In this document: positions 26,063-33,585 of the stretch, one piece after another
Layout of the letters: each line of letters opens with the position of its first letter
Position numbering within the stretch: position 1 is the first letter of the stretch
NCBI GenBank assembly: GCA_046538075.1
Contig: JBKHJN010000018.1
Span: forward strand, 1 to 54,503
Length of the DNA stretch: 54,503 bases
Direction of reading: 5' to 3'
Source: Desulfobacca_B sp046538075
GTDB taxonomy: Bacteria > Desulfobacterota > Desulfobaccia > Desulfobaccales > Desulfobaccaceae
Program-made: the position numbers and the translations under genes
Notes under the pieces: model-generated
The model's input: only the letters and a program-made list of their open reading frames with translations
The model's database searches: none
Told to the model about the DNA's origin: nothing

Positions 26063-26359
26063 ATGGATGATCAATTATTGGCTTTAGAGCAGGTCTGGGC
26101 CGATTATCCCTTCCCGTCGCCTTTTATTTTTAAAGTCATCGCCCACGCCGGGTCCGAGGCTTTGGTGGCCCGTTTGATGGCGGCGGCGGCCAGTATCCTG
26201 GGGGAAATCGATACCTCGCAGGCCTGCATCGGCGAAAGACGGAGTTCCCAGGGCAAGTACCGGTCATTGACCCTGGAATTGACGGTCCATTCGGTGGAGC
26301 AGATAAAAGCCCTTTACCATTCATTGGCTCGTCAGCCCGGCGTTTTGGTAGTCATGTAA
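26063..26359 (+). CDS. DUF493 (YbeD-like) protein
   Basis: A 98-residue alpha/beta protein resembling the YbeD/DUF493 family: an N-terminal YPFPSPFIFKVIAHAG strand, then GKYRSLTLELTVHSVEQIKAL and the C-terminal PGVLVVM. YbeD resembles the ACT-like regulatory fold of allosteric enzymes and often sits beside lipoate genes; here it follows moaA and precedes a DUF362 gene. No catalytic residues are evident and its function is unknown. The ribosome binding site is weak. Confidence 0.8.
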   Translation: MDDQLLALEQVWADYPFPSPFIFKVIAHAGSEALVARLMAAAASILGEIDTSQACIGERRSSQGKYRSLTLELTVHSVEQIKALYHSLARQPGVLVVM

Positions 26360-26383
26360 CAACCTAAGATATTGGGAGAATTT

Positions 26384-27304
26384 ATGAATCGCCGAGAGTT
26401 CCTGAAGCAGGTCGCCGCCTTGGGGGTATTGGCGGGAGCGGGCCGGATATTGACGATGCCGGCCGAACTATGGGCAATGGCTCCCCAGGAGAAGCCAGCA
26501 CCGATTTTGGCCCGCAGCACTGGCACCAATTACGCCCATCTGGTGGGGGACGCCGTCCAGGCCCTGGGGGGAATGAAGAAATTCGTCAATCCCGGCGAAG
26601 TGGTAGTGGTCAAACCCAACATCGCCTTTGACCGCCCCCCGGAGATGGCCGCCACCACCCATCCGGTGGTGGTCCGCAAGGTGGTAGAAATGTGTCTGGA
26701 AGCCGGGGCCAAAAAGGTCAAGGTGCTGGACCGCACCTGCCACGATGCCCGGCGCACCTATGTCACCAGTGGCATCCAGGCGGGCGTCGAAGCTATCAAG
26801 GACCGGCGGGCGGTGGTGGAATTTGTCGATGAACGGCGGTTTGTGGAGCTCAACATTGAAAATGCCAAGGCCTTGAAGCGCTGGTCATTTTATCAGGATA
26901 TCTTGGAGGCCGATTGCTTTATCAATATTCCGGTGGCCAAAACTCACTCTGAAGCCCGGCTGACCCTGTGCATGAAAAACATGATGGGGGCCATCGGCGG
27001 TTGGCGGGGCCGCATCCATGTCGGCCTGCAACAGAATATTGCTGATATGAACCTGGTCCTGCGGCCGGATCTGCATATCCTGGATGCCACCCGGATTTTG
27101 ACCCAAAATGGCCCGACCGGCGGCAAACTGGAATATGTCCAGGTCAAAAACCAGGTCATCGCCGGGACCGACCCGGTAGCCCTGGATGCTTATGGCACCA
27201 CCCTGTTTGACCTCAAGCCCGCTGATATCGGCCACATTGTCAAAGCCCACGAACTGGGCCTGGGAGAAATTAACCTGAAAAAGATCAAAATCTTGGACGC
27301 CTGA
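26384..27304 (+). CDS. DUF362 family protein with Tat-type signal
   Basis: The 306-residue protein starts MNRREFLKQ, a twin-arginine signal, from ATG 26384 behind GGGAG; an upstream in-frame TTG is less likely. The DUF362 body shows VVVVKPNIAFDRPPEMAATT, then FINIPVAKTHSEARLTLCMK, and a C-terminal DPVALDAYGTTLF block. DUF362 proteins occur in anaerobes, often fused to or next to ferredoxins, and are thought to take part in electron transfer or iron-sulfur handling. The next gene is a polyferredoxin, and I infer a functional pair at the membrane or periplasmic side. No cofactor-binding cysteine motif is present in this chain itself. Confidence 0.85.
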   Translation: MNRREFLKQVAALGVLAGAGRILTMPAELWAMAPQEKPAPILARSTGTNYAHLVGDAVQALGGMKKFVNPGEVVVVKPNIAFDRPPEMAATTHPVVVRKVVEMCLEAGAKKVKVLDRTCHDARRTYVTSGIQAGVEAIKDRRAVVEFVDERRFVELNIENAKALKRWSFYQDILEADCFINIPVAKTHSEARLTLCMKNMMGAIGGWRGRIHVGLQQNIADMNLVLRPDLHILDATRILTQNGPTGGKLEYVQVKNQVIAGTDPVALDAYGTTLFDLKPADIGHIVKAHELGLGEINLKKIKILDA

Positions 27305-27422
27305 GTTCCTTAGCTCCAAATCAGCCCGGAATCAGGGCATCAGAATTTAGGCTGATTGTCCAAGTTGAAAATTGCCCCTGGGCCTGGCTCCGGTTTAGGA
27401 TCCAGGCTCTTCTAATACCGTA

Positions 27423-28991
27423 ATGTCAGATCAAGAGCCTGTAAATTCAGCCGCTAACCCCCGGCGTTGGTGGATAGTTATTCGCCGGGCCAGTCAGATC
27501 ATCTTCTTCTTGCTGTTCCTCTTTTTGTTTCTAAAGACCGAATACGCCGGCCAGGACTCCCTGGCCTGGCCAGTGGACTTGTTTTTCCGTTTCGACCCTT
27601 TGCTGCTAACAGTGCACCTGCTCACCTGGAGTCCGCTGGTCTATGGCCTGTTGTGGTCCCTGTTATTCGTGGCTATGACCCTGATACTGGGCCGGTTTTT
27701 CTGTGGCTGGGTCTGTCCCCTGGGCACCACCCTGGACGGCTGCCGCCATTTGCTGTTTAAGGGCCGCCCTGATCGGGGGGTAGCCGAGCAATGGCGGCGG
27801 GTGAAATATTACCTGTTATTTCTGCTACTGGCCGGGGCCTTGTTCTCGGTAAATCTGGCCGGCTTGTTTGACCCTCTCTGTTTGCTCTATCGCAGCTTGG
27901 CCCTGGTCCTTTATCCTGCTTTTGGTTATGGGGTGGAAGCCGTGGCCTTGCAGGCCTATCACTGGGGCCAGCCCCTCACTTATGTGAGTGAACCGCTTTA
28001 TGGGTGGCTCAAGGCCACGGTGTTGCCCTTTCATCCCTTGGTCTACCTGCTCCCCCTATTGACCCTGGCGCTGTTTGTCCTGGTGGTCATGCTGGAAGCT
28101 CTGGACCGCCGCTTCTGGTGTCGGGCCCTCTGCCCTTTGGGGGCGCTCTATGGCCTGGTGGCCCGGTTTGCCTGGCTGCGCCGCCAGCCGGTGAAAATCT
28201 GCCCCGACTGCGGCGATTGTCAAGAATTATGTAAGATGGGGGCTGTGGGTGGGCAGTCCAACTCCAGTCATCAACCCAGCGAATGCCAGTTATGTCTTAC
28301 CTGTCTGGCCCGCTGCCCGCAGAACCGGGTCAGTTTTTCCTGGGGCAGCAAAGCTGCCAAACCCGCTATTGATCTGGGCCGCCGTCAGGTAGTGGTGGCG
28401 CTGGCCGCGGGGGTGGCATTGGTGCCGGTGGTCCGTTTGGGCTCAGTGGCCCGCCGCCCGGAGGAATACCTCATTAGGCCGCCGGGCGCGGGTTCGGAAC
28501 CCGATTTCCTGGCCCGCTGCGTGCGCTGCGGCCAGTGCATGAAGATCTGTCCCACCAACGGCCTGCAGCCCACTTTGTGGGAGGCGGGGCTGGATGGCCT
28601 TTATACCCCCCGCTTGGTGCCGCGCATCGGATATTGTGAGTATTCCTGTAATCTGTGCAGCCAGGTCTGTCCGACCGGCGCCCTCCCGGCCATGCCCCTG
28701 GAAGTGAAAAAATCGAGTCCGCTGGGCACCGCCTTCATTGATCAGTCACGCTGTATCGTCTATACTGAGGGCCGCGGCTGTCTGGTCTGCGAAGAACACT
28801 GTCCGGTGGCTCCCAAGGCCATTATCTTTAATGAGGGGGAGATACGCGATGTCAACGGTCAGCTCCAAACCGTGAAACTGCCGGTAGTATTGACTGATCG
28901 TTGTATCGGCTGCGGCATCTGTGAAAACAAGTGTCCGGTCGGCGGCGCTGCCGCTATCCGGGTCAAACGCTCTCTGAGAGTAGAATTTTGA
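27423..28991 (+). CDS. Membrane polyferredoxin, NapH-like fused to NapG/MauM-like
   Basis: This 522-residue protein has about five membrane segments in its first 230 residues. They carry the NapH/CcoG-type motifs FCGWVCPLGTTLDGC and CRALCPLGALYG. Two ferredoxin clusters follow (CPDCGDCQELC and CQLCLTCLARCP). At about residue 319 comes GRRQVVVALAAGVALVPVV, which looks like an internal Tat signal or membrane anchor. Four more NapG-like cysteine groups follow (CVRCGQCMKICP, CEYSCNLCSQVCP, GCLVCEEHCP, CIGCGICENKCP). It probably passes electrons from the quinone pool across the membrane. The DUF362 gene upstream is the likely partner. Confidence 0.88.
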   Translation: MSDQEPVNSAANPRRWWIVIRRASQIIFFLLFLFLFLKTEYAGQDSLAWPVDLFFRFDPLLLTVHLLTWSPLVYGLLWSLLFVAMTLILGRFFCGWVCPLGTTLDGCRHLLFKGRPDRGVAEQWRRVKYYLLFLLLAGALFSVNLAGLFDPLCLLYRSLALVLYPAFGYGVEAVALQAYHWGQPLTYVSEPLYGWLKATVLPFHPLVYLLPLLTLALFVLVVMLEALDRRFWCRALCPLGALYGLVARFAWLRRQPVKICPDCGDCQELCKMGAVGGQSNSSHQPSECQLCLTCLARCPQNRVSFSWGSKAAKPAIDLGRRQVVVALAAGVALVPVVRLGSVARRPEEYLIRPPGAGSEPDFLARCVRCGQCMKICPTNGLQPTLWEAGLDGLYTPRLVPRIGYCEYSCNLCSQVCPTGALPAMPLEVKKSSPLGTAFIDQSRCIVYTEGRGCLVCEEHCPVAPKAIIFNEGEIRDVNGQLQTVKLPVVLTDRCIGCGICENKCPVGGAAAIRVKRSLRVEF

Positions 28992-28999
28992 TGAACTTT

Positions 29000-29031
29000 C
29001 GGTTAGCAGTGGTCAGTGGCCAGTAAAAAAA
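29000..29031. repeat. CAGTGGTCAGTGGCCAGT intergenic repeat
   Basis: The unit GTTAGCAGTGGTCAGTGGCCAGT resembles the repeat at 11-50. The GTG at 29016, a possible start for the Nudix gene, lies inside it, which argues for the later ATG as the true start. Confidence 0.4.
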
Positions 29032-29045
29032 CCAAACCCAACTCC

Positions 29046-29510
29046 ATGAAACGCCATTATCCTGATCAGCCCATTATCGGCGTCGGGGCCGTTATTTTTA
29101 AAGAGGATAGGGTGCTGGTGGTCCGGCGCGGCCAGGAACCGGGGCGCGGCTCCTGGAGCCTGCCGGGCGGTGCCGTGGAAGTGGGAGAATCTCTGGAAGC
29201 GGCCCTAATCCGAGAGCTGATGGAGGAAACCTCCTTGACCGTTGACGTGCTGGGGATTACCGCGGTACTGGAGCGCATCTATCCGGACGGCCAGGGTCAG
29301 GTGCCTTATCATTACGTGCTGGTCGATTATGTCTGCCGCTACCGGCAAGGGCCCCTGCGGATCGGCTCCGATATTACTGATGCCCGCTTTGTGGCTTTTT
29401 CTGAATTGGCCGATTATCAACTAGCCGATTATACCGCGGCGGTCATCCAACGGGCCTGGGAACACTACCAGCAGGGCAGCTACCTACCCAAATTTTCCTC
29501 AGACTGGTAA
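29046..29510 (+). CDS. Nudix hydrolase
   Basis: From ATG 29046 the protein has 154 residues. The Nudix box is complete (G-x5-E-x7-REL-x-EE: GGAVEVGESLEAALIREL then MEETSL), preceded by GVGAVIFKEDRVLVVRRG and W-S-L-P. Such enzymes hydrolyse nucleoside diphosphates linked to another group. The ADP-ribose pyrophosphatase / 8-oxo-dGTPase subgroups look alike here, so the substrate is open. GTG 29016 would add ten basic residues encoded by a repeat. Neither start has a good ribosome binding site. livG follows after 8 bases. Confidence 0.88.
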   Translation: MKRHYPDQPIIGVGAVIFKEDRVLVVRRGQEPGRGSWSLPGGAVEVGESLEAALIRELMEETSLTVDVLGITAVLERIYPDGQGQVPYHYVLVDYVCRYRQGPLRIGSDITDARFVAFSELADYQLADYTAAVIQRAWEHYQQGSYLPKFSSDW

Positions 29511-29518
29511 GATCGGTT

Positions 29519-30361
29519 ATGGAACAATCCATGGCTCTGCTGCAGATCCGTGACCTGGGCATGCGCTTCGGCGGCCTCACGGCCTTGGAGAATTTCCGGC
29601 TCAGCCTGCCGCAGGGCACCTTGCACGGCCTCATCGGGCCCAATGGGGCCGGCAAAACCACGGTCTTTAATCTGATCAGTGGTTTTCTGCGGCCGACCTC
29701 CGGGCAGATTTTTTTCCAGGGGGCTGACATCACCAACCTCCCCCCCCAGCGCCTGACCCACCGGGGTATTGGCCGCACCTTCCAAAATATCCGGCTGTTT
29801 GGAGACTTAAGCGTCCTGGATAATGTCCTGGTGGCCTGCCACTGGCGCACCCGGGCCAGCTTCTGGGAAGCGGTCGGCCGGCTGCCTCGGTTTATTCGGG
29901 AAGAACGACAATATTTGAAGCGCAGTCTGGAACTGCTAGAGGAGGTAGGCCTGCCGGATCAGGATCAGGAAAAAGCCGGGCAACTGCCCTACGGGCACCA
30001 GCGCCGCCTGGAAATCGCCCGGGCTCTGGCTACCGGGCCGCTGTTGCTGCTCTTGGATGAACCTGCCGCCGGACTCAACCCCCAGGAGACCATTGAATTA
30101 ATGCAGTTCTTGCAAAATCTCCGGGACCGCTACCAGCTCACCATTTTGTTGATCGAACACAATATGAAGTTTGTCATGGGAATCTGTGAACAGCTCACCG
30201 TTCTGGATCATGGTCTGATCATTGCCGAGGGCACCCCCACCGAGGTCCAGGATAACCCCCGGGTCCGGCAAGCCTATCTGGGCACAGAGTTGCAGGACTT
30301 ATCTGCTTCCCATATTACAAAGGGGCCCGGGTTTAGCGGTGGGGGTGGTCGCCCGGAATAG
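29519..30361 (+). CDS. livG: Orphan branched-chain amino acid ABC ATPase, LivG type
   Basis: This 280-residue ATPase has Walker A GPNGAGKT, the LivG-specific RGIGRTFQNIRLFGDLSVLD, LPYGHQRRLEIARALATGP in place of the usual SGGQ signature (as normal in LivG), Walker B LLLLDEPAAGLN, and LLIEHNMKFV with the His switch. The C-terminal 20 residues are a Gly/Pro-rich tail. It is a paralogue of livG at 37563-38360. With no permease beside it, it could energise the LivH/LivM pair at 5972-7924, which lacks ATPases. The start could also be ATG 29531. Confidence 0.88.
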   Translation: MEQSMALLQIRDLGMRFGGLTALENFRLSLPQGTLHGLIGPNGAGKTTVFNLISGFLRPTSGQIFFQGADITNLPPQRLTHRGIGRTFQNIRLFGDLSVLDNVLVACHWRTRASFWEAVGRLPRFIREERQYLKRSLELLEEVGLPDQDQEKAGQLPYGHQRRLEIARALATGPLLLLLDEPAAGLNPQETIELMQFLQNLRDRYQLTILLIEHNMKFVMGICEQLTVLDHGLIIAEGTPTEVQDNPRVRQAYLGTELQDLSASHITKGPGFSGGGGRPE

Positions 30362-30719
30362 CCCTTTATGGTAACACCCGGCGGATTTTTAATTTTTAGC
30401 TTTTCATTTCCAGTAAAGTAAGCTATTTAGTCTTAAAGCTGAGCAACGGCCCTCCAAAGAAAAAGGACCATGCCCCCAACGCCCGGTTGATGGATTTTGC
30501 GACAGTGGCCGGGGGCGCTGACCGTTGCCATCAGAAATTGTGGTAATTCTCCAAAATCTTTCTTTTCCTAAGATGATTTTACTACAGGGGCTCTTAGGTG
30601 CGTCCAGATTCAGGACAGCAACCTGATTCTAACCCCCAAGGAGAGAAAGTTTAGAGAAATGGCGGTAAGGCAAAATGGCTGGCTGATCGGCTTGGAACAT
30701 TATTTAAGGATAGAATATT
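30362..30719 (+). other. Leader region of the efflux operon with strong nested inverted repeats
   Basis: No gene of normal size is present. GCAACGG (30443-30449) pairs with CCGTTGC (30522-30528), and inside it GCCCCC (30472-30477) pairs perfectly with GGGGGC (30511-30516). This gives an imperfect structured element of about 86 bases that could be a cis-regulatory RNA or a palindromic repeat. I could not match it to a riboswitch class. A 26-codon ORF (30659-30739, beginning MAVRQNGWLIGLEHYLRIEY) overlaps the start of the next gene, but its AAGGAG is 15 bases away. Confidence 0.35.
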
Positions 30720-32318
30720 ATGGCGCGATTGGCGAATAATAAACCCGGGAGAAATACCGCCAGGCAGCCAAGCGATGGCAGTCGGGTCCGAGCGGGGCTG
30801 TTTCTGCTGGGATTTTTGATTCTGGCTTACGGCTGCGCCAAGGTGGGCCCGGACTATGTCCGACCTCCATTATCGATCTCGGAAAACTGGCTGGAGGCCG
30901 GGGACAAACGGGTGAACACGGAATTCGCCGATCACCGGGAATGGTGGCAGGTTTTCAACGATCCCGTCCTTAATAAACTAATTGATCTGGCCTACCACGA
31001 GAATCTGACCTTGCGCATTGCCGGAGTGCGGGTGCTGGAAGCCCGGGCTCAGCTCGGGGTCGCGTTCGGCGAGCTCTTTCCCCAGACCCAACAAGCCTTC
31101 GGGTCGGTGGAAAAGATCCGAGAAAGCGGCCGCTCTCCCCAGGCGGTGCCCGGCAGTGAGTTGGGCTATGCCCAGTCCCAGGTCGGGCTGGGAGCCAGTT
31201 GGGAAATCGACTTCTGGGGCAAATTTCGCCGGGCTATTGAATCCGCTGATGCCAGCCTGGCAGCCACCATTGCCGATTATGACAGCACCCTGGTAAGTCT
31301 CACCGCGGAGGTGGCGACCTTCTATATCCTGATCCAGACTTTGGAAAAACGGCTGGCTATTGCCCGCCGCAATGTCGAGATTCAAAAAGAGAGTTTGCAG
31401 ATCGCCGAGGCCCGGTTCGAGGGCGGCACCACCTCCCAACGGGACGTAGAGCAGGCCAAGACGGTGCTGGGCAGCACCCAGGCCACCATTCCCACTCTGG
31501 AAGCTCAGCTGCGTCAGGCTAAAAATGGTCTCTGCATCTTATTGGGGCGGCCGCCCAGCCAGCTGGCTGACTTGTTGTCGGAGAAGTCAAAGCTCCCGGC
31601 CCCACCGCCGCAGGTGGTGGTAGGCATCCCGGCTGATCTGTTGCAACGCCGCCCGGATATCCGCAGTGCCGAAATGCAGGCGGCCGCGCAATGCGCCAGA
31701 ATCGGCATTGCCAAAGCCGACCTGTATCCGGCCTTTTCCTTGACCGGCTCCTTCGGCTTCCAGGCCAGCGATGTCAGGAGCTATTCGCTGGGGGATATGT
31801 TCGAGTGGCGGAGCCGCACCGGCTCTATCGGTCCCTCCTTTTTATGGAATATCTTGAACTACGGCCGGATCACCAATCAGGTGCGGGTCCAGGACGCCCG
31901 GTTCCAGGAGTCGCTGGTGGCCTATCAGAACACGGTCCTGAAAGCGCAACGGGAGGTGGAGGACGCCCTCATCGCCTTTTTAAAGTCCCAACAGCGGGCC
32001 GAATTTCTGGCGGAAAGTGCCGCGGCAGCGTCGCGCTCGCTAGATCTGGCAGTCCTGCAATATCGGGAAGGGATCACCGATTTCACCACTGTCTTGACTG
32101 CCCAACAATCTTTGCTCAACGAACAAGACAATCTGGCCACCACCCTGGGCGACATCTCCAGCAACCTGGTCGGAGTTTACCGGGCCTTGGGCGGCGGCTG
32201 GCAGATTCGTCAGGGACAGGATTTTGTCCCCACCCCGACCAAGGAAGTTATGGCTCAACGCACCAACTGGGGGAGGTTGTTGGCCCCGGTGGATTATACC
32301 GTGCGCCGCCCGGATTAA
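30720..32318 (+). CDS. RND efflux outer-membrane factor (NodT/OprM family lipoprotein)
   Basis: This 532-residue protein forms the outer-membrane duct of the tripartite pump. A hydrophobic signal ends in ILAYGCAKVGPDY, a lipobox-like sequence with the family KVGPDYVRPP start. Two OEP repeats follow, each with helical coiled-coil segments. The family signature GIPADLLQRRPDIRSAEMQA is near the middle. The C-terminal tail after GVYRALGGGW is extended. ATG 30720 follows AAGGA; the adaptor and permease genes come directly downstream. Substrates are unknown. Confidence 0.92.
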   Translation: MARLANNKPGRNTARQPSDGSRVRAGLFLLGFLILAYGCAKVGPDYVRPPLSISENWLEAGDKRVNTEFADHREWWQVFNDPVLNKLIDLAYHENLTLRIAGVRVLEARAQLGVAFGELFPQTQQAFGSVEKIRESGRSPQAVPGSELGYAQSQVGLGASWEIDFWGKFRRAIESADASLAATIADYDSTLVSLTAEVATFYILIQTLEKRLAIARRNVEIQKESLQIAEARFEGGTTSQRDVEQAKTVLGSTQATIPTLEAQLRQAKNGLCILLGRPPSQLADLLSEKSKLPAPPPQVVVGIPADLLQRRPDIRSAEMQAAAQCARIGIAKADLYPAFSLTGSFGFQASDVRSYSLGDMFEWRSRTGSIGPSFLWNILNYGRITNQVRVQDARFQESLVAYQNTVLKAQREVEDALIAFLKSQQRAEFLAESAAAASRSLDLAVLQYREGITDFTTVLTAQQSLLNEQDNLATTLGDISSNLVGVYRALGGGWQIRQGQDFVPTPTKEVMAQRTNWGRLLAPVDYTVRRPD

Positions 32319-32370
32319 CCCGGAGCGCTCATTGGTGGTCCCCGAAGATCAGGACTTGGAGCTTCAGATC

Positions 32371-33585
32371 ATGATTGACGGAAAATCAAGTTCAGTTTGG
32401 GACTTTAAACCTGCTGCCGGATGGACCCTAGGGCTGGCAATCTGGTTGATTGCCGCAGGTTGCGGTGACCACAACACCTATGCGCCGCCGCCGCCCCCCC
32501 AGGTAACGGTGAGTCAGCCGGTGCAACAGCCGGTAACTGGTTATCTGGAATTTACCGGCAACACCGAGGCCTTTAATACCGTGCAACTCGTGGCCCGGGT
32601 AGAGGGCTATCTGGAGAAGGTGCTCTTTCACGACGGCGACTATGTGAAGAAAGGGCAGCTATTGTTCCTCATTCAACAGAATACCTATCAGGCCAAACTG
32701 GAGGAAGCCGAAGCTGAAGTTAAGGCCCAGCAGGCCCGCCTGCAACATGCCCAAACCGAATTTGCCCGGTTTACCCGGCTGCTGCGCCAGAAGGCCGCGG
32801 CCGAAACCGATGTGGACCGTTGGCGTTATGAACGGGATGCAGCCCAGGCCGCGCTGTTGGCCGCCAAGGCGCAGCGGGAACTGGCCAGACTGGATCTGAG
32901 CTATACCCGGGTCACTGCGCCTTTTGACGGCCGCATCGACCGCCGCCTCAAGGACCCGGGGGCGCTGGTGGGTGGCGGTCAGGAAACCGTTCTGGCTGAG
33001 ATCAATCAGATTGATCCTATTTATGCTTATTTCAACATCAATGAGTTGGATTTACTCCGGGTCACCGGCAAGCCCCAAGAACCGGAATCCACCGATAAAC
33101 CGCAATATCCGATTTATTTGGGGCTGGCCAATGAACAGGGGTTTCCCCACCAGGGCTATCTGGATTTTGCGGCAATCAGCCTCAGCCCGACGACCGGCAC
33201 CTTGTTGTTGCGCGGGGTCTTTCCGAATCCGGACCAAAAAATCCTGCCCGGTTTATTCGCCCGGGTGAAGGCCCCGGAGAGGCAAGCCCGACCAGCCCTG
33301 GTAGTGCCGGAGACGGCCGTGGGTTACGACCAAATGGGGCCCTATGTGCTGGTGGTCAATGACCAGCAGGTGGTGGAGCGCCGACAGGTCAAAGTCGGCC
33401 CTCAGGTCGGTGGCAACCGGGTTATTGACCAAGGATTGACGGCAAATGAGTGGGTGGTCATCAACGGCCTGTTGCGGGCCATTCCCGGCAAACAGGTGAC
33501 CCCGGTCCAAAAAGGACAGCAAGAATCTGCCTCAAGTAGGGTCGGGTCGGTTAATCAGTCCAGCCCCGAGAAGGCCGTCCCATGA
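32371..33585 (+). CDS. RND efflux periplasmic adaptor (membrane fusion protein)
   Basis: The AcrA/MexA-type adaptor has 404 residues from ATG 32371 (GGAG 10 bases upstream); a longer ORF from 32224 would overlap the upstream gene. The signal ends in the lipobox LIAAGCGD, so it is probably an inner-membrane lipoprotein. The lipoyl halves (VARVEGYLEKVLFHDGDYVK) flank an alpha-hairpin, and LDLSYTRVTAPFDGRIDRRL is the typical second lipoyl strand. A beta-barrel and membrane-proximal domain follow. A 4-base ATGA overlap joins it to the permease gene. Confidence 0.94.
   Translation: MIDGKSSSVWDFKPAAGWTLGLAIWLIAAGCGDHNTYAPPPPPQVTVSQPVQQPVTGYLEFTGNTEAFNTVQLVARVEGYLEKVLFHDGDYVKKGQLLFLIQQNTYQAKLEEAEAEVKAQQARLQHAQTEFARFTRLLRQKAAAETDVDRWRYERDAAQAALLAAKAQRELARLDLSYTRVTAPFDGRIDRRLKDPGALVGGGQETVLAEINQIDPIYAYFNINELDLLRVTGKPQEPESTDKPQYPIYLGLANEQGFPHQGYLDFAAISLSPTTGTLLLRGVFPNPDQKILPGLFARVKAPERQARPALVVPETAVGYDQMGPYVLVVNDQQVVERRQVKVGPQVGGNRVIDQGLTANEWVVINGLLRAIPGKQVTPVQKGQQESASSRVGSVNQSSPEKAVP

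Noticed and set aside
30443..30528. Integron attC site or a known riboswitch in the efflux leader
   Set aside because: The AAC/GTT positions do not fit RYYYAAC/GTTRRRY boxes, no integrase is present, and no GEMM, fluoride, guanidine or NiCo consensus could be matched.
32224..32370. N-terminal extension of the efflux adaptor
   Set aside because: It overlaps the outer-membrane factor gene and would bury the lipoprotein signal; ATG 32371 fits the family.
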